Assembly (NCBI GenBank): GCA_051657745.1
Contig: JBOFLG010000232.1
Coordinates: 1 to 24,283 of the forward strand
Direction of reading: 5' to 3'
Origin: JBOFLG01 sp051657745
GTDB taxonomy: Bacteria; Actinomycetota; Actinomycetes; Actinomycetales; Dermatophilaceae
Length of the DNA: 24,283 nt
The translations under genes and the position numbers were made by a program. The notes beneath the pieces are model-generated. The model did not search any database and was not told the DNA's origin. It saw only the letters and a program-made list of their open reading frames with translations. Every line of letters begins with the position of its first letter. Position 1 is the first letter of the stretch. Shown one piece after another: positions 1 to 7,222 of the stretch.

Positions 1-751
1 CTGCCCGCACCGACCGCTCGGGGTAGTCGCGGCCGAACAGCACAGCGTGCACGAGCAGCGGATGCACCTGATGCAGCGTCACCCGGTCGCGCCAGCCGTC
101 GGCCAGTGGGAGCGCCTCGTCATAGGCGGCCAGCAGTCGGTCGAGGTACGGCAGACCGAAGAGCGCCAGCATCGCGAGGTCGGCCTCCCGGTGCCCACCG
201 TGAGCCGCGGGGTCGATGAGCACAGCCCCGGTCGGGGTCCACATCACATTCCCCGACCAGAGGTCGCCGTGCAGTCGAGCTGGCTCGTCACCGGTGTCGT
301 ACCGCCCGTCGGCGAGGACGTGCGCGAATCGGTCGAGGTGCGCCGCGTCATCCGCCGAGAAGACACCGCGGTCGCGGCCCAGCCGCACCAGCGGCCTCAC
401 CCGCGCCTCGGCGGCGAACCTGCCCCAGGACCGCCAGGCTCCCAGGACCAGCGGCAACGGCCCGCTGGTGGGGCCGAGCCATCCGTCGCCGGTCCAGCCG
501 TCGGGCGCGGAACCGAATGCGTCCGCCCCGGCCGTATGGATGACGGCGAGCGAGCGCCCAAGGCCCTCGGCGGCGCTCGGGGTAGCCGGCGCCGAGTCGA
601 GGCGCACGAGGTCGAGACGGTCGTCCAGGACGCCGACCACCTCGACCACCGGGGTGCCGCCCGCGGCACTCAGCCAGCGCAACCCGGCGGCCTCCCACCT
701 CGGATAGCCAGCAGGTGCCCCGCGCGCGTCCTTGCGGAAGATGCCGTTCAC
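1..751 (-). CDS. Fructosamine kinase family protein (partial, C-terminus outside window)
   Basis: Reverse-strand frame open from a GTG at 751 to the window edge, giving the first 250 residues. The family phosphorylates protein-bound fructosamines or ribulosamines for deglycation and has an aminoglycoside-phosphotransferase-like kinase fold. Visible hallmarks are the catalytic-loop motif LHGDLWSGNVMW at about residues 160-171 (Asp163, Asn168) and the metal-binding stretch LIDPAAHGGHREADLAM at about 178-194. The N-terminal EAAGLRWL at 20-27 is also typical. The start follows the stop of the upstream tctA-like gene by 13 bp, so the gene is probably the last cistron of the transporter operon. No strong Shine-Dalgarno is seen, and no earlier in-frame start was found close by. 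The full family length is about 250-290 residues, so little is missing. A role in sugar-damage repair is inferred from the family. Its link to the transporter is unexplained. Confidence 0.85.
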   Translation of the reverse strand, partial: MNGIFRKDARGAPAGYPRWEAAGLRWLSAAGGTPVVEVVGVLDDRLDLVRLDSAPATPSAAEGLGRSLAVIHTAGADAFGSAPDGWTGDGWLGPTSGPLPLVLGAWRSWGRFAAEARVRPLVRLGRDRGVFSADDAAHLDRFAHVLADGRYDTGDEPARLHGDLWSGNVMWTPTGAVLIDPAAHGGHREADLAMLALFGLPYLDRLLAAYDEALPLADGWRDRVTLHQVHPLLVHAVLFGRDYPERSVRA

Positions 752-764
752 GTCATCCGCTCGC

Positions 765-2270
765 TTACCCCTCGTCCTCGGCGAAGACCACCTCGCGCTT
801 GCGGCGGATCGACGGGAGCACCGCGAGCGCCACCGCGGCGACGGCCAGCAGCAGCAGCGCGAGCGACAACGGACGGGTGACGAAGATGCTCGGGTCGCCC
901 TGGGAAATGATGAGCGCTCGGCGCAGATTCTCCTCGAGGAGTGGCCCGAGCACGAACCCGAGCAGCAGCGGCGCAGGCTCACAGCCGACCCGGATCAGCA
1001 GGTAGCCGAGCACCCCGAAGAACGCCACCGCCAGCACGTCGTAGGCGTTGAGGCCGATCGAGAAACAGCCGACCGCCGAGAACGAGATGATCGCCGGGAA
1101 CAGCCACCGGTACGGCACCCGCAGCATGCGCACCCAGATGCCGATCAGTGGCAGGTTGAGCAGCACCAGCAGCACGTTGCCGACGAACATCGACACGATC
1201 AGACCCCAGACGAGCGTGGGCTCGGCCTCGAACAGGGTGGGGCCCGGCACGATGCCCTGGATGATCAAGGCGCCGAGGAGTAGCGCCATCACCGGGTGCG
1301 CCGGCAGGCCGAGGGTGAGCAGCGGGATGAACGAGGTCTGCGCGGCCGCGTTGTTGGCCGACTCGGGCCCGGCCACGCCCTCGATGGCGCCCCGGCCGAA
1401 GGTCTCGGGGTGCTTTGAGATCCGCTTCTCGACCGAGTACGCCCCGAACGAGGCGAGCACGTGCCCGCCGCCAGGAAGGATGCCGAGCGCCGACCCGAGG
1501 GCGGTGCCCCGCAGCACCGGCCCGGTGATCTGGCGCCGCTCCTGGCGGCTCAGCCAGAGACCCTCCACTCGGCGGACCGACCGCCGGGTGAGGCCGTCGC
1601 CCTCGAGGTTGCGGAGGATCTCGGCGACACCGAAGACGCCGACCGCGATTGCCACAAAATTGAGCCCGCCGAACAGCTCGCGTAGCCCGAAGGTGAACCG
1701 GGGCGTGCCGGAGTACAGGTCCTGGCCGACGGTGCCGAGCAGCAGCCCGAGCACGATCATCGCCACGGCCTTGAGCAGCGACCCGCTGGCCAGGGCGATC
1801 GAGGCGACCAGCCCCAGCACAACGAGCGCGAAGTACTCCGGCGCACCGAACTTCAGGGCCACCTCGGCCAGCGGGGGGGCAAGGAAGAAGAGCACCACGG
1901 TGCCGACCGTGCCAGCGACGAAGGATCCGAGTGCGGCGGTGGCCAGCGCCTTGCCGGCCCGCCCACGGCGAGCCATCTGGTAGCCGTCGATCGCGGTGAC
2001 TGCCGCCGAGGTCTCGCCCGGCACGTTCAGCAGGATCGCGCTGGTCGAGCCGCCGTACTGGGCGCCGTAGTAGATGCCGGCGAGCATGATGATCGACGCT
2101 GAGGGCTCGAAGGTGAAGGTGATCGGCAGCAGTAGCGCGATGGTTGCGGTGGGTCCGATCCCGGGCAGAACCCCAACCGCGGTGCCGATGGCGACCCCGA
2201 TGAGGCAGACGAGCACGTTGGTGGGGGTCAACGCGGATTCGAGTCCGAGCTGGATATTGCTCCAGTCCAT
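765..2270 (-). CDS. tctA: Tripartite tricarboxylate transporter, large membrane subunit (TctA family)
   Basis: 501 residues. TctA is the large 11-12 helix subunit of the TTT secondary transporters, which import carboxylates such as citrate or tartrate using a periplasmic-type binding protein. The protein shows the family glycine/proline motifs: GVLPGIGPTATIALLLP near the N-terminus, then YGAQYGGSTSAILLNVPGE, and later ILPGGGHVLASF. The remainder is almost entirely hydrophobic helices with a short basic C-terminus (RRKREVVFAEDEG). The frame stays open 97 codons further upstream, but that extension is the out-of-frame shadow of the tctB coding region, and the family N-terminus begins at MDWSN, so 2270 was chosen. 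It lies 13 bp after tctB and 13 bp before the fructosamine kinase gene. The substrate cannot be read from the sequence; a hydroxy- or halo-dicarboxylate is inferred from the neighbouring enzymes. Confidence 0.95.
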   Translation of the reverse strand: MDWSNIQLGLESALTPTNVLVCLIGVAIGTAVGVLPGIGPTATIALLLPITFTFEPSASIIMLAGIYYGAQYGGSTSAILLNVPGETSAAVTAIDGYQMARRGRAGKALATAALGSFVAGTVGTVVLFFLAPPLAEVALKFGAPEYFALVVLGLVASIALASGSLLKAVAMIVLGLLLGTVGQDLYSGTPRFTFGLRELFGGLNFVAIAVGVFGVAEILRNLEGDGLTRRSVRRVEGLWLSRQERRQITGPVLRGTALGSALGILPGGGHVLASFGAYSVEKRISKHPETFGRGAIEGVAGPESANNAAAQTSFIPLLTLGLPAHPVMALLLGALIIQGIVPGPTLFEAEPTLVWGLIVSMFVGNVLLVLLNLPLIGIWVRMLRVPYRWLFPAIISFSAVGCFSIGLNAYDVLAVAFFGVLGYLLIRVGCEPAPLLLGFVLGPLLEENLRRALIISQGDPSIFVTRPLSLALLLLAVAAVALAVLPSIRRKREVVFAEDEG

Positions 2271-2283
2271 GGGCCGTCGTCGC

Positions 2284-2898
2284 CTATCCGGTGAAGAGGG
2301 TGCCGAACTCCGGTATGCGGAGTTGGAGGAGCAGGACGAAGATGACGTAGCAGATCGCGGTGAGGACCGCCGCCACTGCCAGGGCTGCGTGCACCCGCCG
2401 CCGGTAGCCCGCCAGCGCCGCGACGAATGCGCAGCCGAAGACGGCCGGGACCAGCCCGAGGGTGCGCACCGCGAACGCAAAGCCCACGATCGCCCCGATG
2501 ATGAGGACCGCAGCGATCCATGGCACCCGTCCACGAGTGTCCTGGAGATCGTCGGCCTCACCGGCCGCGTCTGGCTCGGCCGCGTCTGGCCCGGCCGGTG
2601 AGTTCACCTCGTCCGGGGCGTCGTGGCCCCTGCGGAGCAGCCCGTTGACCACGACGGCCAGTCCAAGTACGGCGAGCAGGACGCCCAGGACCATGGGGTA
2701 GTACCCCGGTCCCGGCTCGAGGGTTGTGCCGATGTCGTATCCGAGGGCCCCGACGGCGAACGCACCGCCGAAGCCCACGAAGACGACACCGGCGACAACA
2801 TCTCGGAACCGTTCGGATGACGCTGATCCCGCTGACGCGGAGGTGTCCCCGCCCGGGTCGGCCGGCGCCGGCGGCGCCGAGGACGAGGCGTTCGTCAT
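2284..2898 (-). CDS. tctB: Tripartite tricarboxylate transporter, small membrane subunit (TctB family)
   Basis: 204 residues. TctB is the small four-helix subunit that pairs with TctA. A polar, low-complexity N-terminus of about 30 residues precedes helix 1 (VVAGVVFVGFGGAFAVGALG). The typical LEPGPGYYPMVLG motif follows, then helix 2, a charged loop rich in Asp, Ala and Pro, and two or three more helices ending at LLLQLRIPEFGTLFTG. The motif G-P-G-Y-Y-P is the family hallmark before helix 2. The ATG at 2898 overlaps the stop of tctC by 4 bp (ATGA), a junction that argues for translational coupling and for this start. The loop (about 95-120) is longer than in many homologues and contains two PDAAEPDAAGEA-like Asp/Ala stretches. 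Confidence 0.93.
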   Translation of the reverse strand: MTNASSSAPPAPADPGGDTSASAGSASSERFRDVVAGVVFVGFGGAFAVGALGYDIGTTLEPGPGYYPMVLGVLLAVLGLAVVVNGLLRRGHDAPDEVNSPAGPDAAEPDAAGEADDLQDTRGRVPWIAAVLIIGAIVGFAFAVRTLGLVPAVFGCAFVAALAGYRRRVHAALAVAAVLTAICYVIFVLLLQLRIPEFGTLFTG

Positions 2899-3995
2899 CC
2901 GCCGGCCTTGATCCCCGCAGCCTCGATCTTCGGCTTCCAGAACGCGATCTGCTCGGTGAGCTGTCTGCTGTGTGCCTCTGGAGTGACCTCGCCGGCGGGC
3001 ACCGGAGCTGTACCGAGCTTGGCCATCTCGTCGATGACCTTCGGGTCCTTCAGCGCGGCGGCAAGGGCATCGGTGAGCTTCTTCACCACGTCGTCGGGAG
3101 TGCCCTTCGGCGCGTACATGCCATGCCACACCGACACCGACACGTCCGGGAGGCCGCCCTCGGCGGTCGTGGGCAGGTCGGGCAGCACGTCCAGCCGCTC
3201 GTCGGTGGTCACCGCGTACCCCTTGACCTTCTTGGCAGTGATTTGGCTGGTGGTGTTGGTGGTCTGGTCACACATCAGGTCGACCTGGCCGCCGACGAGG
3301 TCGGTGAGCGCCGGGCCGGTCCCCTTGTAGGGAACCTCGGTGAGGTCGACCCCGACCGCCTCCTCGATGAGCAGCCCGCACAACTGCGAGGCCGCGCCGA
3401 CCCCGGCGGTGGCGATGGTGACCTTGCCCGGGTTTGCCGTGATGTAGGCCACGAGCTCCTGGAGCGTGTTCGGGGCGAGGCCCTTCTTCGCGACGATCGT
3501 CATTGGCACGTCGGTGATGCGCCCGATGGTGGCGAAGTCCTGCTCCGGTTTGTACGGCAGGTCGGGGTAGAGCGAGGGAGCGGTCGACATGCCGATGTGG
3601 TGGACGAGCACCTCGTAGCCGTCGGCGCCGGCGTTCGCGACCTGCCCCGAGGCCACTGTGCCGCCAGCGCCTTCAACGTTCTGCACGACGATCTGCTGGC
3701 CGAGGGTTTTGCTCATCGGCTCGGAGATCAGCCGGGTGACCGTATCGGTGGGGCCACCGGCAGAGAACGGGACCACCATGGTGATCTCCTTCGTCGGGTA
3801 GTCGGCCCCGGAGCCGGCGTCGCCACCTTCGTCACGGGACTGGATGGCGCCGCATCCGGCGAGAGCCACGGTCACCGCCGCCAGCGCCGAGGTACGGGCC
3901 AGGCGCCGATGGCGGCGAGAGGACGGGTCGGGGGTCCGGCGGACGACCGACTCGGGGGTCCGGCGGACGACCGACTCGGGGGTGATGGAGTGCAT
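2895..3995 (-). CDS. tctC: Tripartite tricarboxylate transporter, extracytoplasmic binding lipoprotein (TctC/Bug family)
   Basis: 366 residues. TctC captures the carboxylate outside the membrane and delivers it to TctAB. After a basic leader (SSRRHRRLARTS) comes a hydrophobic stretch ending in the lipobox LAGC, with the lipidated Cys at about 48, so it should be a membrane-anchored lipoprotein. The mature part has the Bug/TctC signatures YPTKEITMVVPFSAGGPTDT, QQIVVQNVEGAGG, ADGYEVL and VWHGMYAPKGTP. The ATG at 3995 has a purine-rich AGGAAGTGAG a few bases upstream. The frame is open upstream to 4172 but that extension has no recognisable content. Residues 5-20 are an exact tandem duplication of the octapeptide PESVVRRT, placed in front of the signal peptide, which is unusual. 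Its stop overlaps the tctB start. A 173-bp gap separates it from the dehydrogenase gene. Confidence 0.93.
   Translation of the reverse strand: MHSITPESVVRRTPESVVRRTPDPSSRRHRRLARTSALAAVTVALAGCGAIQSRDEGGDAGSGADYPTKEITMVVPFSAGGPTDTVTRLISEPMSKTLGQQIVVQNVEGAGGTVASGQVANAGADGYEVLVHHIGMSTAPSLYPDLPYKPEQDFATIGRITDVPMTIVAKKGLAPNTLQELVAYITANPGKVTIATAGVGAASQLCGLLIEEAVGVDLTEVPYKGTGPALTDLVGGQVDLMCDQTTNTTSQITAKKVKGYAVTTDERLDVLPDLPTTAEGGLPDVSVSVWHGMYAPKGTPDDVVKKLTDALAAALKDPKVIDEMAKLGTAPVPAGEVTPEAHSRQLTEQIAFWKPKIEAAGIKAGG
3928..3975 (+). repeat. 24-bp tandem repeat, two exact copies, inside the tctC leader
   Basis: Two exact head-to-tail copies of a 24-bp unit (3928-3951 and 3952-3975, starting TCGGGGGTCC) and an 8-base start of a third. 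Because 24 is a multiple of three, tctC stays in frame and gains one octapeptide per copy. This looks like replication slippage. Confidence 0.95.
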
Positions 3996-4168
3996 GAACG
4001 GCTCACTTCCTGGTGATGGGCTCAGGGCGCCCGGACTGGGTACTAGGTCGTGCGTTTCAGGCGAGACGCTCTCTGGAGGCCCCGTTCCCGGCGAGGCTGC
4101 GTCGGGCGCGACCAGTGCAGCCGCGACCAGTGCAGGCCAGCCTGGTCCAGGGGAGACGCGAGACCGGC
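3996..4168 (-). other. 173-bp gap between dehydrogenase and tctC with a 15-bp tandem duplication
   Basis: No gene is supported here. The gap holds the tctC ribosome binding site, a 15-bp unit in tandem at 4107-4121 and 4122-4136 (14 of 15 bases identical, core GCGACCAGTGCAG), and a weak hairpin around CCAG/CTGG near 4127-4148. The gap could carry a partial terminator or an internal promoter that raises binding-protein expression, but nothing in it is decisive. Confidence 0.5.
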
Positions 4169-5311
4169 TCACGTGGCGGTCTCCTCGGCGAGAGCGGCGA
4201 TGACGGCCTCGGTGAATCGCTCGGTCGAGGCGTCGCCGCCGAGGTCGGGCGTGCGGATGTCGGTGCGCGCGAGCACGTTCTCGGCGGCGCCGAGTACGCG
4301 GCGGGCGGCATCCGCCTCGCCGAGATGGTCGAGCATGAGCGACGCCGCCCAGATCGCACCGACCGGGTTGGCAGTGCCCTGACCGGCGATGTCGGGGGCC
4401 GAGCCGTGTACCGGTTCGAACAGGCTCGGATGACGCCGGGTCGGGTCGAGGTTGGCCGACGCCGCGAGCCCGAGCCCGCCGACGAGGGCGGCGGTCAGGT
4501 CGCTGAGCACGTCGCCGAAAAGGTTGGACGCGACGATGACGTCGAAGGCGGCCGGGTCGAGGACGAGCTTGGCGGCCAGGGCGTCGAGGTGCTCCGAGCG
4601 CCAGGTCACGCCGGGGTGCTGGGTGGCCTGCTCGCTGACCAGCTCGTCCCAGAACGGCATGGTGTGGACGATGCCGTTCGACTTGGTGGCCGAGACCAGG
4701 TGTGCACGCCGCTGCTCGGCGAGCGCGAACGCATGCCGGGCGATCCGTTCCACCCCGGCCCTGGTGAAGATCGCCTCCTGAACTGCCATCTCGTCGGGGA
4801 ACCCTGCGTTGAGCCGGCCGCCGATCTGGGAGTACTCGCCCTCCACGTTCTCGCGGACGACGACCAAGTCGACCGGCCGGCCTTCGTCGACCTGCACGGG
4901 CGTCGGGACCCCGGCCAGGCTGCGGGCCGGCCGCACGTTGGCGTACAGGCGGAACGAGCGTCGGATCGGTACCAACAGGCCCCAGAGCGAGACGTGGTCG
5001 GGCACGCTGGGGTCGCCGACCGCACCGAGCAGCAGCGCGTCGTGGGCACCCACCTGTTCGAGCCCGTCGTCGGGCATCATCGCGCCGGTGGCGAGGTAGC
5101 GCTCGCAGGACCAGTCGAGGTGGTCGAGCGCGAGGGTGAACCCGGATCGGTCGGCGGCGACCTCGAGCACCCGCAGCGCCGCGGGCACCACCTCGCGGCC
5201 GATGCCGTCACCCGGGATGACGGCCACTCGGTAGGTGCGGGTGCCGGACCGGTGCTCGGCGGCTGCCGTGGTTCGGGCTGGATGCCCGGACACGGTGGTG
5301 GCGGTGGTCAC
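4169..5311 (-). CDS. Isocitrate/isopropylmalate dehydrogenase family: tartrate or D-malate dehydrogenase (decarboxylating)
   Basis: 380 residues. These NAD-dependent, Mg- or Mn-dependent enzymes oxidise a 2-hydroxy acid and usually decarboxylate the product (D-malate to pyruvate, tartrate to oxaloglycolate or glycerate, 3-isopropylmalate to a keto acid). Visible motifs are VAVIPGDGIGREVVP (about 29-43), VVVRENVEGEYS, the metal-binding SNLFGDVLSDL, and the nucleotide-binding EPVHGSAPDIAGQGTANPVGAI near the C-terminus. The substrate-loop sequence and the transporter context favour tartrate/D-malate (TtuC/DmlA-like) over leucine biosynthesis. The GTG at 5311 has a perfect AGGAGG 7 nt upstream (5319-5324), and its start overlaps the stop of the hydrolase gene by 4 bp (GTGA). 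This start gives an N-terminal extension of about 26 polar residues. The exact substrate is an inference. Confidence 0.9.
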   Translation of the reverse strand: MTTATTVSGHPARTTAAAEHRSGTRTYRVAVIPGDGIGREVVPAALRVLEVAADRSGFTLALDHLDWSCERYLATGAMMPDDGLEQVGAHDALLLGAVGDPSVPDHVSLWGLLVPIRRSFRLYANVRPARSLAGVPTPVQVDEGRPVDLVVVRENVEGEYSQIGGRLNAGFPDEMAVQEAIFTRAGVERIARHAFALAEQRRAHLVSATKSNGIVHTMPFWDELVSEQATQHPGVTWRSEHLDALAAKLVLDPAAFDVIVASNLFGDVLSDLTAALVGGLGLAASANLDPTRRHPSLFEPVHGSAPDIAGQGTANPVGAIWAASLMLDHLGEADAARRVLGAAENVLARTDIRTPDLGGDASTERFTEAVIAALAEETAT

Positions 5312-6207
5312 GCGGCGGCCTCCTGGAGGAACGGCTCGAGTTCGGCGAGCAGCGCGTCGGGCGCTTCCTCGGGCACGTAGTGGTTGCTGTCGACCGCGGC
5401 GCCGCGCACGTCGGAGGCGTACTCCCGCCAGCAGGAGAGCACGTCGTAGCCGCGCCCGACGAACCCGTGCCGCCCCCAGACCGCGAGCAGCGGGCTGGTC
5501 ACCACTCGGCCGGCGCGGGCGTCGGCGTCGTCGTGCGTCAGGTCGATGGTGGCGGCCGCGCGGTAGTCCTCGCAGGACGCGTGGACCCGGGCGGGGTCTC
5601 GGAGCTGGTTCACGTACGCCGCCACGGCGGTCGGGTCGAATGGCTGCCCACCGGCGTGCCTGGCCTGGAGGCGCAGCGTGACCCACGACTCCGGATCGGC
5701 GCCGACCAGTCGTTCGGGCAGCGGGTGTGGCGCGGTGAGGAAGAACCAGTGGTAGTAGGCAGTGCCGAACGCGGCGTCGGCCCGCTGGTACACCAGCCGG
5801 GTCGGCACGATGTCGACGACGGCCAGCGCGGAGACGGCATCGGGTGCGTCGAGCGCCATCCGGTGGCCCACTCGGCCGCCGCGGTCGTGCCCGACGACCG
5901 CGAACCGCTTGAACCCGAGGGCCCGCATGACGCCGAGCTGGTCACCCGCCATCGCCCGCTTCGAGTACGGCGCGTGGTCGGGTGCGGATACCGGAGCGGA
6001 ACTGTCGCCGTAGCCCCGGAGGTCGGTGAGTACGACCGTGCGGGTCGCAGCCAGCCGGGGGGCCACATGGTGCCAGATGAGATGGGTCTGCGGGTAGCCG
6101 TGCAGCAGGAGCGCCGGAGGGCCCGATCCGGCTATGGCACAACAGATTTCGACGCCGTGTGCGCTCACCGTCTGGTAACGGAACTGGGCAGGCAGTGGAA
6201 CGGTCAC
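5308..6207 (-). CDS. Alpha/beta hydrolase with a fluoroacetate (haloacetate) dehalogenase active-site pattern
   Basis: 299 residues, the usual length of haloacetate dehalogenases. The fold motifs are LLLHGYPQT (34-41, oxyanion region), the nucleophile elbow GHDRGGR (106-112) with Asp108, VVDIVPT with Asp132, and SNHYVPEE with His276. Relative to the published R. palustris enzyme RPA1163 (Asp110, Arg111, Arg114, Asp134, His155, Trp156, Tyr219, His280, from memory), the corresponding residues here are Asp108, Arg109, Arg112, Asp132, His153-Trp154, Tyr215 and His276. So the triad, both carboxylate-binding arginines and the halide-binding His/Trp/Tyr set are present. This favours hydrolysis of a 2-halo acid to a 2-hydroxy acid over an ordinary epoxide hydrolase. 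The GTG start has GGAG 7 nt upstream. The gene is first in the leftward operon and divergent from the LysR gene. Cytoplasmic, with no signal peptide. Substrate unproven. Confidence 0.85.
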   Translation of the reverse strand: MTVPLPAQFRYQTVSAHGVEICCAIAGSGPPALLLHGYPQTHLIWHHVAPRLAATRTVVLTDLRGYGDSSAPVSAPDHAPYSKRAMAGDQLGVMRALGFKRFAVVGHDRGGRVGHRMALDAPDAVSALAVVDIVPTRLVYQRADAAFGTAYYHWFFLTAPHPLPERLVGADPESWVTLRLQARHAGGQPFDPTAVAAYVNQLRDPARVHASCEDYRAAATIDLTHDDADARAGRVVTSPLLAVWGRHGFVGRGYDVLSCWREYASDVRGAAVDSNHYVPEEAPDALLAELEPFLQEAAA

Positions 6208-6294
6208 GACGGAGCTCCATCCCCTGCGGTGGGCATCCCCGCATTGTGCTCCGGGTCACAGGGGGTCGGTCAAGGACTGGATTCCGCTCGGACC

Positions 6295-6311
6295 GATAGG
6301 CATTGACTATC
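6295..6311. promoter_or_regulatory. Candidate LysR-type operator, GATAG-N7-CTATC
   Basis: A perfect 5-bp dyad with a 7-bp centre, containing the T-N11-A pattern of LysR-family binding sites. It lies in the 130-bp divergent region between the hydrolase (start 6207) and the LysR gene (start 6338), 26 bp before the regulator, where an autoregulatory recognition site is expected. Confidence 0.6.
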
Positions 6312-6337
6312 AGCGCGACATCCGGCCTACTGAAACC

Positions 6338-7222
6338 GTGGACGTTCGGCAGTTGCGCGCCTTCCTCGCCGTCGTCGACCGCGGCGGGGTCCGCCGAGCC
6401 GCCGAGCACCTCCACCTCGCCCAGCCGTCGGTGTCGCACAACCTGAAGACCCTCGAGCGGGACCTCGGGGTGCGGTTGTTCCACCGCACCGGTCGTTCGC
6501 TCCGGCTGACCAGTGCCGGAGAGGCGCTCGTCGGCCCGGCCCGCGCCGTGTGTGTCGACCTTGACGTGGCCCGCGCCACGGTCGAGAGCGTGTGGGGTCG
6601 CCGGGATGGCGGTCACCTCGTGGTCGCGGTCACCCCGTCGCAGGCCGTGGACCCGCTGCCAGGTGTGCTCGCCGCCCTCGCGAAGGCCCGGCCCGGGGTG
6701 CAGGTCTCGGTGCTGGCCCGCGCCACCATCGACGACGTCGTCACGACGCTCCGGGAGGGCGCTGCCGAGATCGGCCTCGCTGCCGCGCCCGACCGTCCGT
6801 ATCGGTCACGCGACCTGCAGGTGCACCATCTGACGACCCAGGGCTTCGCCGTCGTGGCTCGGCCGGATGTCGGGCTGCCCGAGGGCCCATGTCGGCCGGA
6901 TGCACTTCCTGGTGCTGGGCTGGTCGTGGGTCAGACCGGGTCGGGTGTCCGCCGCGCCGCCGACGAAGTGCTCGACGCCTCACCAGGCAGCCATGTGGTG
7001 GTGTCCGTCGAGCATCGCGAGGCGGTGCTGCCGCTGGTGGTCGCCGGCCTGGGGATGGCCATCGTCGCCGAGGCCCTGGTGCCAGTCGCCCAGGCCATGG
7101 GACTGGCCACTGCGTCGTTGGTCACCGAGCACGTGCTGCACATCGAGGTGGTCCGACGTCGTGGCGCGCTCAGCCCAGTGGCGGGGATTCTCTGGGAACT
7201 AGCCCGGTCCGGCATCCACTGA
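6338..7222 (+). CDS. LysR-family transcriptional regulator
   Basis: 294 residues. An N-terminal winged helix-turn-helix (about 1-60) has the family sequence RQLRAFLAVVDRGGVRRAAE followed by QPSVSHNLKTLERDLGVRLF and RTGRSLRLTSAGEAL. A periplasmic-binding-protein-like effector domain follows (about 88-294), with GLGMAIVAEALVP near its end. LysR regulators usually activate a divergent operon when they bind a pathway metabolite and repress their own gene. Here the divergent target would be the hydrolase-dehydrogenase-transporter operon, so the effector is probably its substrate or a hydroxy-acid intermediate (inference). The GTG at 6338 is the start because the HTH aligns directly after it. No Shine-Dalgarno is evident. 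Confidence 0.93.
   Translation: MDVRQLRAFLAVVDRGGVRRAAEHLHLAQPSVSHNLKTLERDLGVRLFHRTGRSLRLTSAGEALVGPARAVCVDLDVARATVESVWGRRDGGHLVVAVTPSQAVDPLPGVLAALAKARPGVQVSVLARATIDDVVTTLREGAAEIGLAAAPDRPYRSRDLQVHHLTTQGFAVVARPDVGLPEGPCRPDALPGAGLVVGQTGSGVRRAADEVLDASPGSHVVVSVEHREAVLPLVVAGLGMAIVAEALVPVAQAMGLATASLVTEHVLHIEVVRRRGALSPVAGILWELARSGIH

Noticed and set aside
2271..2561. 97-codon upstream extension of tctA
   Set aside because: The added residues overlap tctB out of frame, are Arg/Ser-rich, and do not fit the family N-terminus, which begins at MDWSN.
3996..4172. TctC starting at 4172 instead of 3995
   Set aside because: That start would put about 59 polar residues before the signal peptide; 3995 has a good ribosome binding site and a normal lipoprotein leader after the repeat.
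2724..5380. Long forward frames opposite tctC and the dehydrogenase
   Set aside because: They are antisense shadows of well-supported genes, a usual effect of third-position GC bias.
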